Origin: Lachnospiraceae bacterium
GTDB taxonomy: Bacteria > Bacillota > Clostridia > Lachnospirales > Lachnospiraceae
Length of the DNA: 64,000 bases
Direction of reading: 5' to 3'
Assembly (NCBI GenBank): GCA_902363665.1
Contig: CABJAW010000007.1
Span: 1 to 64,000 of the forward strand
The translations under genes and the position numbers were made by a program. Below, one piece after another: positions 43,946-52,344 of the stretch; position 1 is the stretch's first letter, and each line of letters starts with the position of its first letter. The notes beneath the pieces were generated by a model, which worked only from the letters and a program-made list of their open reading frames with translations, was not told the DNA's origin and made no database searches.

Positions 43946-46268
43946 GACTCTTACGAACCTGTTTAAGCAGGATAAAGAAAAATTTGTTGTACCGAAAGGG
44001 GTGCAGGACATGATTCCCGTAGCAGCTATCTTTGATGATGGCATTTTCAAAGTGGGAAAGGATAAATATTCAAAGACCTACCGCTTTACGGATATTAACT
44101 ATGCAGTTGCGAGCCGTGAGGATAAGGAAGCGATGTTTCTTGAATATTCCGAACTTCTGAACTCTCTTGACAGTGGTGCAACGACAAAAATCACAATCAA
44201 TAATCGTCGGCTCAACAGACTGGATTTTGAGCAGACAATCCTTATTCCGACAACCGGAGATAATCTGGACGAGTATCGAGAGGAATACAACAAAATGCTT
44301 CTTGATAAGGCAACGGGGGCAAACTCTATTGTTCAGGATAAGTATATTACCATTTCCATCAACAAAAAGAGTGTGGAGGACGCAAGAACTTATTTTGCCC
44401 GTGTCGGTGCAGATTTGATTGCTCACTTCGGCAGGCTTGGAAGTAAGTGTGTGGAACTGGAAACAGACGAAAGACTTCGTATTTTCCACGACTTCTATCG
44501 TGTGGGAGAAGAAAGCTCTTTCCACTTTGATATTAAGGAAACAAGAAAAAAGGGACACGATTTTAAGGATTATATCTGCCCCGACACAATGGAATTTGAA
44601 AAGGACTATTTCAAGATGGGAAACCGTTATGGAAGAGTCCTTTTTCTTCGTGAATATGCGTCCTATATCAAAGACAGTATGGTAGCGGAACTTACGGATA
44701 TGAACAGAAATCTGATGATGTCCATTGATATTGTTCCCGTTCCAACGGATGAAGCAGTAAAGGAAGCAGAGAACCGTCTGCTTGGTGTGGAAACCAATAT
44801 CACAAACTGGCAGCGTAGGCAGAATGCCAATAACAACTTCTCTGCAACTGTTCCGTATGATATGGAGCAGCAGAAGAAAGAAATGAAAGAGTTCCTCGAT
44901 GACCTTACGACCCGTGACCAGAGAATGATGTTCGCTGTTATCACAATGGTTATTACAGCAGACAGTAAGGAACAGCTTGAGAATGATACGGAAGCGTTGC
45001 TTACCACAGCAAGAAAACATCTTTGCCAGTTTGCAACACTGAGATTTCAGCAGGTAGATGGACTCAACACGGTAATGCCGTTTGGAACAAGAAAGATTGA
45101 TGCCTTCAGAACACTTACAACAGAGAGCCTTTCGGTATTTATCCCATTCAGGGTGCAGGATATTTTCCACGAGAACGGTATCTATTACGGTCAGAATGTT
45201 ATCAGCAAAAATATGATTATCGCAGACCGTAAGCAGCTTTTGAATGGTAACTCCTTTATTCTCGGTGTATCTGGTGGCGGTAAGTCATTTGCGGCAAAGG
45301 GAGAAATCATCAATCAGGTGCTTTCTTCAGATGCGGATATTATCATTATCGACCCTGAACGAGAGTATTCACAGCTTGTCAATGCGATGGGCGGAGAAGT
45401 AATCAATATTTCTGCTACTTCCGACAATCACATCAATGCAATGGATATGAATAAGGATTACGGCGACGGTGCAAACCCTGTCATTTTGAAATCTGAGTTC
45501 ATTATGTCCCTTTGTGAACAGCTCATCGGCGGAACAAATCTCGGAGCGAAGCAGAAGTCTATCATTGACCGTTGTACGGCAAGCGTGTACCGCAGTTATC
45601 AGCAGAATGACTATCAGGGACATATACCGACCTTGCAGGATTTCAGGGCAGAACTTTTGCAGCAGGACGAACCAGAAGCAAAGGAACTGGCACTTGCCAT
45701 TGAACTTTTTACACACGGTTCTCTGAATACCTTTGCAAAGCAGACGAATGTGGATACCAATAATCGCCTTATCTGCTATGACATTCTTGATTTGGGTAAA
45801 CAGCTTATGCCGATTGGTATGCTTGTTGTCCTTGACTCTATCCTGAACCGTATCACACAGAACCGTGCAAAGGGTAAGAACACCTTTATCTTCATTGATG
45901 AGATTTATCTTCTGTTCCAGCACGAATACTCTGCAAACTTCCTCTTTACCTTGTGGAAACGTGTGAGAAAATACGGTGCATACGCAAGTGGAATCACTCA
46001 GAATGTCGATGACCTTTTGCAGAGCCACACAGCGAGAACAATGCTTGCAAACTCAGAGTTCATCATTATGCTGAATCAGGCTTCCACAGACAGGCTTGAG
46101 CTTGCAAAACTTCTGAATATTTCCGACCTTCAGATGTCCTATATCACGAACGTGGAAGCAGGACACGGACTTATCAAGGTGGGAAGTTCGCTTGTACCGT
46201 TTGCAAACAAATTCCCTAAGAACACGAAACTTTATAAACTGATGACGACCAAGCCGGGCGAAGCGTAA
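43938..46268 (+). CDS. VirB4/TraE-type ATPase
   Basis: 776 residues, full length for VirB4. Walker A is GVSGGGKSFAAKGEI (Lys449), Walker B is KNTFIFIDEIYLLFQ (about 645-659), and the arginine-finger region GITQNVDDLLQS follows. It powers channel assembly and transfer. The start lies within the end of prgI. It is the most conserved gene of the transfer module. Confidence 0.96.
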   Translation: MIKTLTNLFKQDKEKFVVPKGVQDMIPVAAIFDDGIFKVGKDKYSKTYRFTDINYAVASREDKEAMFLEYSELLNSLDSGATTKITINNRRLNRLDFEQTILIPTTGDNLDEYREEYNKMLLDKATGANSIVQDKYITISINKKSVEDARTYFARVGADLIAHFGRLGSKCVELETDERLRIFHDFYRVGEESSFHFDIKETRKKGHDFKDYICPDTMEFEKDYFKMGNRYGRVLFLREYASYIKDSMVAELTDMNRNLMMSIDIVPVPTDEAVKEAENRLLGVETNITNWQRRQNANNNFSATVPYDMEQQKKEMKEFLDDLTTRDQRMMFAVITMVITADSKEQLENDTEALLTTARKHLCQFATLRFQQVDGLNTVMPFGTRKIDAFRTLTTESLSVFIPFRVQDIFHENGIYYGQNVISKNMIIADRKQLLNGNSFILGVSGGGKSFAAKGEIINQVLSSDADIIIIDPEREYSQLVNAMGGEVINISATSDNHINAMDMNKDYGDGANPVILKSEFIMSLCEQLIGGTNLGAKQKSIIDRCTASVYRSYQQNDYQGHIPTLQDFRAELLQQDEPEAKELALAIELFTHGSLNTFAKQTNVDTNNRLICYDILDLGKQLMPIGMLVVLDSILNRITQNRAKGKNTFIFIDEIYLLFQHEYSANFLFTLWKRVRKYGAYASGITQNVDDLLQSHTARTMLANSEFIIMLNQASTDRLELAKLLNISDLQMSYITNVEAGHGLIKVGSSLVPFANKFPKNTKLYKLMTTKPGEA

Positions 46269-46281
46269 GGAGGGATTTACA

Positions 46282-46683
46282 ATGTCTAAAATTCAATTTC
46301 GCAATGCTGCACACAGAGATTTTGTATTGGAAAATCTGGATAAGTGCAAAGTCAACGACTGCTATCACAGAGCATTTTTCTATGTGATGGGTATTTCAGA
46401 AGAAACGAGAATGAACATCGGAAAGATGTTTGATTTTAAGAGGGACTGCATCATACCGGAAGGTATGCACGGCGGTTGGCAGACAAGTGGCACAGTCAAG
46501 GTCTGCCACCTTGCCTTTAATCTCTGGAATGGATTTACGGAAGAAGGCAGGGAAAATCTCTATACACCGGAGGAACTGTTCTGTTGTGGATATGCTCCGT
46601 ATTTCATGGAGGGTATCAAGTTGAGGTATCCGGAGTATTGCAGAGATTTGACTCCACCTAAGAGAAACGATATGGAAAGGTAA
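46282..46683 (+). CDS. DUF6075-like ICE protein
   Basis: 133 residues reading FVLENLDKCKVNDCYHRAFFYVMGISEETRMNI and then PEGMHGGWQTSGTVKVCHLAFNLWNG. This is a family repeatedly seen between virB4 and the sortase in Tn1549-like ICEs. The function is unknown. Several Cys/His suggest possible metal binding. Confidence 0.8.
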   Translation: MSKIQFRNAAHRDFVLENLDKCKVNDCYHRAFFYVMGISEETRMNIGKMFDFKRDCIIPEGMHGGWQTSGTVKVCHLAFNLWNGFTEEGRENLYTPEELFCCGYAPYFMEGIKLRYPEYCRDLTPPKRNDMER

Positions 46684-46689
46684 GAGAAA

Positions 46690-47457
46690 ATGAGCAGAAA
46701 AATCTATATTATTATTGTGATGGTGTTTACGGTAGTGTTGTCTGTAAGCACCTTCTTTATTATCCGTAATCACATTGACTCTGCCAAGCAGAATGAAGTC
46801 TATGATAACCTTGCGGAGATTGTAGAGGACGAGCCGCCAAAGGAAAATGAGGGCGTGACGTTTTCGGAAGATAAGGACTATCTTGCGGAATATTTTGAAC
46901 TTTATCGGCAGAATGAGGATATGGTGGGTTGGATAAAGGTTGAGGATACCAATATCAACTATCCGGTCGTGCAGTCTGCAAATGAGCCGAACTTCTACCT
47001 AAAGCACAAGTTTGATAAGACCTATTCCGCTTATGGCTGTCCATATGTGCAGGAAAATTGTGATGTGCAGAAACCTTCAGACAACATCATTATATACGGA
47101 CACCATATGAATGACGGCTCGATGTTTACGGGACTGGTGAAGTACAGAAACAAGAGCTTTTGGGAAGGTCATAAGACGATTACCTTTGATACACTGACGG
47201 ACAGACACCAGTATGAAGTGATTGCAGTCTTTAAGACAGTCGTTTATACAGACAGCTCCGATAGCTTTAAGTATTATGAGTTTACGGACGCAGAAAATGC
47301 GGCAGAGTTTGATGCGTATGTTGCTAAGTGCAAGGAACTTTCTTTGTATGATACCGGAGTATCGGCAGAGTATGGCGACAAGCTTATTTCTCTTTCTACT
47401 TGTGAATATTCAAGAAACAATGGCAGGCTTGTTGTTGTCGCTAAGAGAGTGGATTAA
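46690..47457 (+). CDS. srtB: Class B sortase
   Basis: 255 residues with an N-terminal membrane anchor (IYIIIVMVFTVVLSVSTFFII). The catalytic His138 is in IIYGHHMNDGSMF and Cys238 in LSTCEYSRNNGRLVVVAKR, with the Arg seven residues later. Sortase B enzymes anchor proteins to the wall or build structures. The 1416-residue adhesin with TPKTG on the same ICE is a likely substrate, although it is encoded 33 kb away. Confidence 0.93.
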   Translation: MSRKIYIIIVMVFTVVLSVSTFFIIRNHIDSAKQNEVYDNLAEIVEDEPPKENEGVTFSEDKDYLAEYFELYRQNEDMVGWIKVEDTNINYPVVQSANEPNFYLKHKFDKTYSAYGCPYVQENCDVQKPSDNIIIYGHHMNDGSMFTGLVKYRNKSFWEGHKTITFDTLTDRHQYEVIAVFKTVVYTDSSDSFKYYEFTDAENAAEFDAYVAKCKELSLYDTGVSAEYGDKLISLSTCEYSRNNGRLVVVAKRVD

Positions 47458-47496
47458 ACCCCACTCTCTATTATTTTTCGAGAAAGGAGGAAACCG

Positions 47497-49200
47497 ATGG
47501 CTGATATAAAAACAAGAGATACAAGCAAAGGTACAATCAAGACCATAAATAAGGCAGCAGTTGCCACGGAGCGAATGAAGAAAGCCTATGTGATGACGAA
47601 AGATAAGGCAGAACATTCCACGAATGCTTCGGAAAGTTCCGCAGAGGAATATGCTTCTGATAAAATCGAAGCGGCAACGGATAGGACTGTTCACGAAACA
47701 GCATACCGTGCAGATAAAGTCGGCAGATGGGGTGTGCGTGAAACAAGACAGAATTATCAGAAAGCCAAAACGGGAATTGAGAATTTCAAGACCAAGCGTG
47801 CAGAGAAACAGCTTCAGAAACAATCGGTCAATCCTGTCGGAAAACAGAGCATCCGAACTCTGGAGCGTACGGAGAAAACAATTAAACAGTCTGCAAGGTC
47901 GGCAGGAAATACGACAGTCAAGACCGTATCGAAAGGTGCAACCAATACTGTTCAAAGGTCGGTCAAGACCGCAGAACAAACGGCAAAGACTTCTATTAAG
48001 ACCACAAAAGAAGCTGCCATTATAGCACAGAAAACAGCAAAAACAACAGCCAAAGCAACACAGAAAGCGGCTCGGACGGCAAAGAAAGCGGCGAAAGCCA
48101 CAGCAGATACCGTCAAAGCCACAGCGAAAGCTACTGTTGCGACAGTCAAAGCGATTATTGCAGGGACAAAAGCACTTGTAGCAGCAATCGCCGCAGGCGG
48201 TTGGATAGCGGTGCTGATTATTATGATTGTCGTGGTGTTTGGTGCTGCCGTAGCAATGTTCGGAGGAGGGAGTGACAGTAATTCCTATACTCCGGTAAGT
48301 GCAGAGGTAGAAGCCTATGAACCCATCATACAGAAGTATGCCAAAGAGTACGGCATTCCTGAGTATGTAGAACTTATCAAGGCGGTTATGATGCAGGAAA
48401 GCGGCGGCAGAGGACTTGACCCTATGCAGGCAGCAGAGGGAAGTTTCAATACAAGGTATCCGCACGAACCTAATGGAATTAAAGACCCTGAATATTCTAT
48501 CCAGTGTGGAGTTCAGGAATTGAAAGCGGCTCTTACTTCGGCAGAAGTGGAAAGTCCGATAGATATGGAGCATATCAAACTTGCCTTGCAAGGCTACAAC
48601 TTCGGTAATGGGTATATTTCTTGGGCAAAAACAAAGTATGGCGGTTATTCTTATGCCAATGCAGTGGAGTTTTCCACTCAGCAGGCACAAAGGCTTGGTT
48701 GGGATAGTTATGGAGATACCCAATATCCGGCTCACGTTCTGAGATACTATCCGTATGGGCGAGCCTTTACTGCCGGAGGTAATCAGGCGATTGTTGAGGT
48801 TGCCTTGACACAGCTAGGCAATCAGGGCGGACAACCTTACTGGAGCTGGTACGGCTTTAATAGTCGAGTGGAATGGTGTGCCTGCTTCGTATCTTGGTGT
48901 GCTGACCAATGCGGGTATATTGAAAGCGGACTTGTTCCGAAATTTGCAGGTTGCGTGGATGGTGCAAACTGGTTTAAGTCAAATGGAAAATGGAAAGACC
49001 GCACTTATGAACCAAAGGTAGGAGATATTATCTTCTTTGATTGGGAAGGCGACGGTACAACAGACCACGTTGGTATCGTAGAGAAGTGTGAGAATGGCAC
49101 AGTTTATACCGTAGAGGGCAACTCAGGCGACGCCTGCAAGCAAAGACAGTACGCAGTCGGAAGCAGCAATATCTATGGATACGGTATTCCGGCATATTAA
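47497..49200 (+). CDS. Lytic transglycosylase plus CHAP cell-wall hydrolase
   Basis: 567 residues. The first 225 are a Lys/Thr/Ala-rich helical region of imperfect repeats ([22 protein letters not shown]), followed by a membrane helix (about 228-250). A lysozyme-like domain starts at [30 protein letters not shown] (catalytic Glu), and the CHAP/NlpC-type domain has [12 protein letters not shown] and DHVGIV with the expected Cys and His. It opens the peptidoglycan for the mating channel. Confidence 0.93.
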   Translation: MADIKTRDTSKGTIKTINKAAVATERMKKAYVMTKDKAEHSTNASESSAEEYASDKIEAATDRTVHETAYRADKVGRWGVRETRQNYQKAKTGIENFKTKRAEKQLQKQSVNPVGKQSIRTLERTEKTIKQSARSAGNTTVKTVSKGATNTVQRSVKTAEQTAKTSIKTTKEAAIIAQKTAKTTAKATQKAARTAKKAAKATADTVKATAKATVATVKAIIAGTKALVAAIAAGGWIAVLIIMIVVVFGAAVAMFGGGSDSNSYTPVSAEVEAYEPIIQKYAKEYGIPEYVELIKAVMMQESGGRGLDPMQAAEGSFNTRYPHEPNGIKDPEYSIQCGVQELKAALTSAEVESPIDMEHIKLALQGYNFGNGYISWAKTKYGGYSYANAVEFSTQQAQRLGWDSYGDTQYPAHVLRYYPYGRAFTAGGNQAIVEVALTQLGNQGGQPYWSWYGFNSRVEWCACFVSWCADQCGYIESGLVPKFAGCVDGANWFKSNGKWKDRTYEPKVGDIIFFDWEGDGTTDHVGIVEKCENGTVYTVEGNSGDACKQRQYAVGSSNIYGYGIPAY

Positions 49201-49203
49201 AAA

Positions 49204-49222
49204 TTCCAGACGGTGTCTGGAA
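49204..49222. terminator. Short hairpin after the transfer module
   Basis: TTCCAGAC (49204-49211) and GTCTGGAA (49215-49222) form a perfect stem with a three-base loop, right after the hydrolase stop. There is no T run, so it may be an RNA stabiliser or a weak terminator. Confidence 0.5.
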
Positions 49223-49420
49223 AATTGAAAAGATGGCTGCTCAGTTGAGTAGCCATCGGGTACATAGGGATTGAATAATAGGTGTTTGTAAAAAGTGACA
49301 ACTATAGCTTGAAATGAGGCGTTGCAACACACACATCTTGAAAAAATGAACATGATGTGATAAAATAGTATCCGTGTAACTGTAACTAAGAATGAAGTGT
49401 ACAGCAAAGGAGCGTTACAG

Positions 49421-49624
49421 ATGAAAATAAGCTATAATAAGCTTCGTAAACTTATGATTGATAATCAGATGAATAGACAGGATTTAATGCGTGCAGCAGA
49501 TATTTCATCATCTGTTGCAACAAAGTTTAATAAAGATGAAACGGTATCTATGGAAGTGCTGATGAGGATTTGTAAGGTGTTCCATTGTGATATCGGGGAT
49601 ATTTGTCAAATTATAGAGGATTGA
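49421..49624 (+). CDS. XRE/Cro-type small repressor
   Basis: 67 residues from ATG 49421 (AAAGGAGCG upstream). The helix-turn-helix NRQDLMRAADISSSVATKFNKDETVSMEVLMRICKVFHCDIGDI is typical of the short Cro-like regulators. It is the first gene of the defence-like operon and ends one base before the next start, so it probably controls that operon. Confidence 0.88.
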   Translation: MKISYNKLRKLMIDNQMNRQDLMRAADISSSVATKFNKDETVSMEVLMRICKVFHCDIGDICQIIED

Positions 49625-49625
49625 T

Positions 49626-50942
49626 ATGACAGTTCGGATAGGATGGGACGAGTATGAAGTAGCATTGTTGATAGATGCTTGTAACAGAATTCGTGACAAT
49701 AAAATTGATAAAGCAGAGTGCGTACATAAATTATCAAATTTGCTTAGACAACGTGCAAAGGCAAATGGGATTAACATAGATGAAGTGTTTCGCAATGAAA
49801 ACGGAATTGCACTTCAGATGACAAAAATGGAGTATCTCTTGACAGATGGGAAAAAAGGATTACCGGGAGCTAGTAAGTTATATATTGAAATGGCAAAAAT
49901 GAGCAAATTAAATTCAGATGAATTTGAGAAAATACTCATACTTGCAAAAGAACAAATAGGATACAAGGAGGCTATGAATAATATGAATACAAGAGAAAAA
50001 TTTATTCAATGGCTTTCATCTAATCCAATAAGCAAATATAGTTCTAATACAATAGTTAATGCACTTGATGAAGGTTCGGAGTATTGCTGCTCTCGTAGCT
50101 TGAGTAAAGTGAGCTTTTGGGATATGAATAATAAAAATGAATTTATAACCGTTGCATCAAAGCTCCTTGGAATGAAAATATATAGGTTGATGCATAAAAA
50201 GACAGCAATTGTTCTTGATAAAGCAGTACCTTTATATAAGAAATTTTTGCAGCAAAGCGAAAAGAGGTCTGGCATAAAGATTCCTGATGTAGAAATCTCA
50301 ACAGAGGGTTCAGGCGACAATGTTGAAGCTAAAGATAACCAAAGTTCGGACAGTAAATATTCTCAAATCTATCAGAAACTTTATTATATTTCCAAGGTAT
50401 ACGATGACCCCAATGGAATGACTTTAGAAAAAATAATGTCCATGTTAGGCAATGGTACTGATGAGGAATTGGTAATAAGTATTCTAAATGATGTATCTTG
50501 GGCAACAAAATTGGCGGATGATATTTATTCGTTTGGGAAAAATGCCAATTCAGTTTTACGGGAACAGGTACAACCATATAAGATAGAAGAAAAGGACATA
50601 GTTACAGATGGTCAATTTTTCGACTTTTTGTATAATTATGAGAAAATGGCAGAAGCTTCGTGCCGAAGTTATGTTTCAGCAATAAGAACAGCCGAGGAAT
50701 ATGCAAAAAATCATAATTATGCCTCGCACATGATTTATGATTGTGGTTTTGAAGACGCATCAACGCTGATTCGAGAGCTCATGGGAGATAATGAGTTTCT
50801 GGAGTTTAATGCTAAGCAGCATAACCGATTTAGAGCAGCATTTAAGAAATACTTAAAAATGGGAGGTCAACTTCCTGCAAAAGAAAGAAAATGTATTGTG
50901 TTTCTGTTACGGAAACAAGGTCACGAATCCGAGAACAGATGA
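49626..50942 (+). CDS. Unrecognised protein of the PglZ operon (438 aa)
   Basis: Not assigned to a family. The N-terminus WDEYEVALLIDACNRIRDNKI resembles the start of several defence-associated proteins. Two helical segments (about 122-215 and 345-430) look alike and resemble SAM-like or recombinase core-binding DNA-binding folds, e.g. EKFIQWLSSNPISKYSSNTIVNAL and CRSYVSAIRTAEEYAKNHNY. The last 20 residues (KERKCIVFLLRKQG) read like a frame junction. It could be the DNA-binding or target-recognition part of the system, but that is inference. It overlaps the next gene by 4 bases. Confidence 0.6.
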   Translation: MTVRIGWDEYEVALLIDACNRIRDNKIDKAECVHKLSNLLRQRAKANGINIDEVFRNENGIALQMTKMEYLLTDGKKGLPGASKLYIEMAKMSKLNSDEFEKILILAKEQIGYKEAMNNMNTREKFIQWLSSNPISKYSSNTIVNALDEGSEYCCSRSLSKVSFWDMNNKNEFITVASKLLGMKIYRLMHKKTAIVLDKAVPLYKKFLQQSEKRSGIKIPDVEISTEGSGDNVEAKDNQSSDSKYSQIYQKLYYISKVYDDPNGMTLEKIMSMLGNGTDEELVISILNDVSWATKLADDIYSFGKNANSVLREQVQPYKIEEKDIVTDGQFFDFLYNYEKMAEASCRSYVSAIRTAEEYAKNHNYASHMIYDCGFEDASTLIRELMGDNEFLEFNAKQHNRFRAAFKKYLKMGGQLPAKERKCIVFLLRKQGHESENR

Positions 50943-52327
50943 AAGGTTTTTCCTTCCCTATTTGGGTAATCAAGTATGTGCTTGACGATAAGACTTTTAA
51001 GACAGATAAAGATGTCGTTTCAAAACTTATTGATAACTATTGTGGCATTGCGAATAACAAGAACATGGAAGGCGAGAAGTCTGATAATGACATTGCTCTT
51101 ACTATTGGGAAATTATGCTTAGATAATGAGGGCGTTGTAGATGACTTGAAGAGTATACTCACAAAGGACAATTGCAAATCTGGTATGCTTGAGTATTTAA
51201 AATTATACGATGGAGGGAAACTTCCTGCTGTTGCTGAAAAAATCAATGACGGCGGTCAGTATATCAATCAGTTGCAATATAAATTCAGCTCAGATGCTGC
51301 CAATTGGGTATGGAATACAGATACAGTCAATGCAAAAATAGATGAGCTTATTTGTGAATATGAAATTATTGAAATAAGCAATGGTGTTTTATCTAAAAAT
51401 GCAACCTATATGGAAGCGATTCGTGCATGGGTTGATAAGATTGGTCAGATTCGATTAGCTTATTCAATGATTAAAAATGAGCTTGGCGATAGCAAAGCAT
51501 TTTATGAGATGCTTTACAACCTGTATAAGCAAAGAAATCTTCTTGATTCACAAAAGAAGCCATTTCTTGATTTACTTCGTGAGAATATAGAAAACTTTAA
51601 GTATTTTATGGGCTCACAGAGCAGTTTATTTATTAAAGCGTGTAGTTTCTATTTAGACGACCTTTCAGAGGAAGATGTTAAGTCCATTCTTGATGATGAT
51701 ACATATGGATTTGGAGGTTCTTATTTACTTGAGCGAGATAAGTATACCGGCAAGGTTCAAAAAGCAGTCGATTTATATAAGAATGCTCAGTTGTATACTC
51801 AACTTAAAAAGAAATGGAACGATTTGACCGATACTGATTCACCATATATGTGGTCGAATAAGTATCATATGCCTATCCTTGCCATGGTTCCCGATGATGA
51901 AGTCGCAACAGCAAGAAAGGTATTTGGAGCTATAAATTCTAAAACTAAAGATGAGAATACCATTACAACAGCACTAGACTATCTTGATAAAATGACCTAT
52001 GTGCAGAAATTGAATAATAAAGAAGATAGAGATAAAGCATTTAGAGATGTTTTCCTTGAAGAGTTCTCTGAACTGTTTGATGATGTTGATGAAGTTAGAA
52101 CTTACCTTCAGAACCATATCTCAGATTCGCCGTATCATTGGCTTGGAAATAAAGCGGTTACAGCAAAGATTAAGACGATGGCTAATGCAAAATATAATGA
52201 GTCAGGGTATGGAAAAGCAAAAAAAGTAATAGACGAAATGCCAGCTGAACAGGTAAAAGAATATCTGAAGAAAATGATAGAAGATAATTTTGTTGTTGGG
52301 TTGGAAATCATAAAGAAACAAAAGTGA
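50939..52327 (+). CDS. Unrecognised helical protein of the PglZ operon (462 aa)
   Basis: Starts at the ATG overlapping the upstream stop (ATGA); the frame is open further upstream (from 50846) and the residues just before (VTETRSRIREQ) look protein-like. It is alpha-helical and acidic, with no P-loop, nuclease or methylase motif. Blocks such as FSFPIWVIKYVL, MWSNKYHMPILAMVPDDEV and YHWLGNKAVTAKIKTMANAKYN stand out. It may be the C-terminal part of a larger BrxC/PglY-like ATPase whose N-terminal half was lost, or an intact protein of a new type. Not decidable here. Confidence 0.5.
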   Translation: MKGFSFPIWVIKYVLDDKTFKTDKDVVSKLIDNYCGIANNKNMEGEKSDNDIALTIGKLCLDNEGVVDDLKSILTKDNCKSGMLEYLKLYDGGKLPAVAEKINDGGQYINQLQYKFSSDAANWVWNTDTVNAKIDELICEYEIIEISNGVLSKNATYMEAIRAWVDKIGQIRLAYSMIKNELGDSKAFYEMLYNLYKQRNLLDSQKKPFLDLLRENIENFKYFMGSQSSLFIKACSFYLDDLSEEDVKSILDDDTYGFGGSYLLERDKYTGKVQKAVDLYKNAQLYTQLKKKWNDLTDTDSPYMWSNKYHMPILAMVPDDEVATARKVFGAINSKTKDENTITTALDYLDKMTYVQKLNNKEDRDKAFRDVFLEEFSELFDDVDEVRTYLQNHISDSPYHWLGNKAVTAKIKTMANAKYNESGYGKAKKVIDEMPAEQVKEYLKKMIEDNFVVGLEIIKKQK

Positions 52328-52344
52328 TTCGGAGGATAAAACAT

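Noticed and set aside
44070..45170. 366-codon frame on the minus strand inside virB4
   Set aside because: It is antisense to a well-conserved ATPase, rich in Cys and His from codon complement, and has no recognisable motif or ribosome binding site.
47410..48735. 441-codon minus-strand frame with many Cys/Phe/Gly
   Set aside because: It mirrors the Ala/Lys/Thr repeat region of the cell-wall hydrolase; the composition is explained by the complement of that repeat.
50939..52327. Naming the 462-aa protein BrxC or PglY
   Set aside because: No Walker A or B motif is visible, so only a possible C-terminal relation can be suggested.
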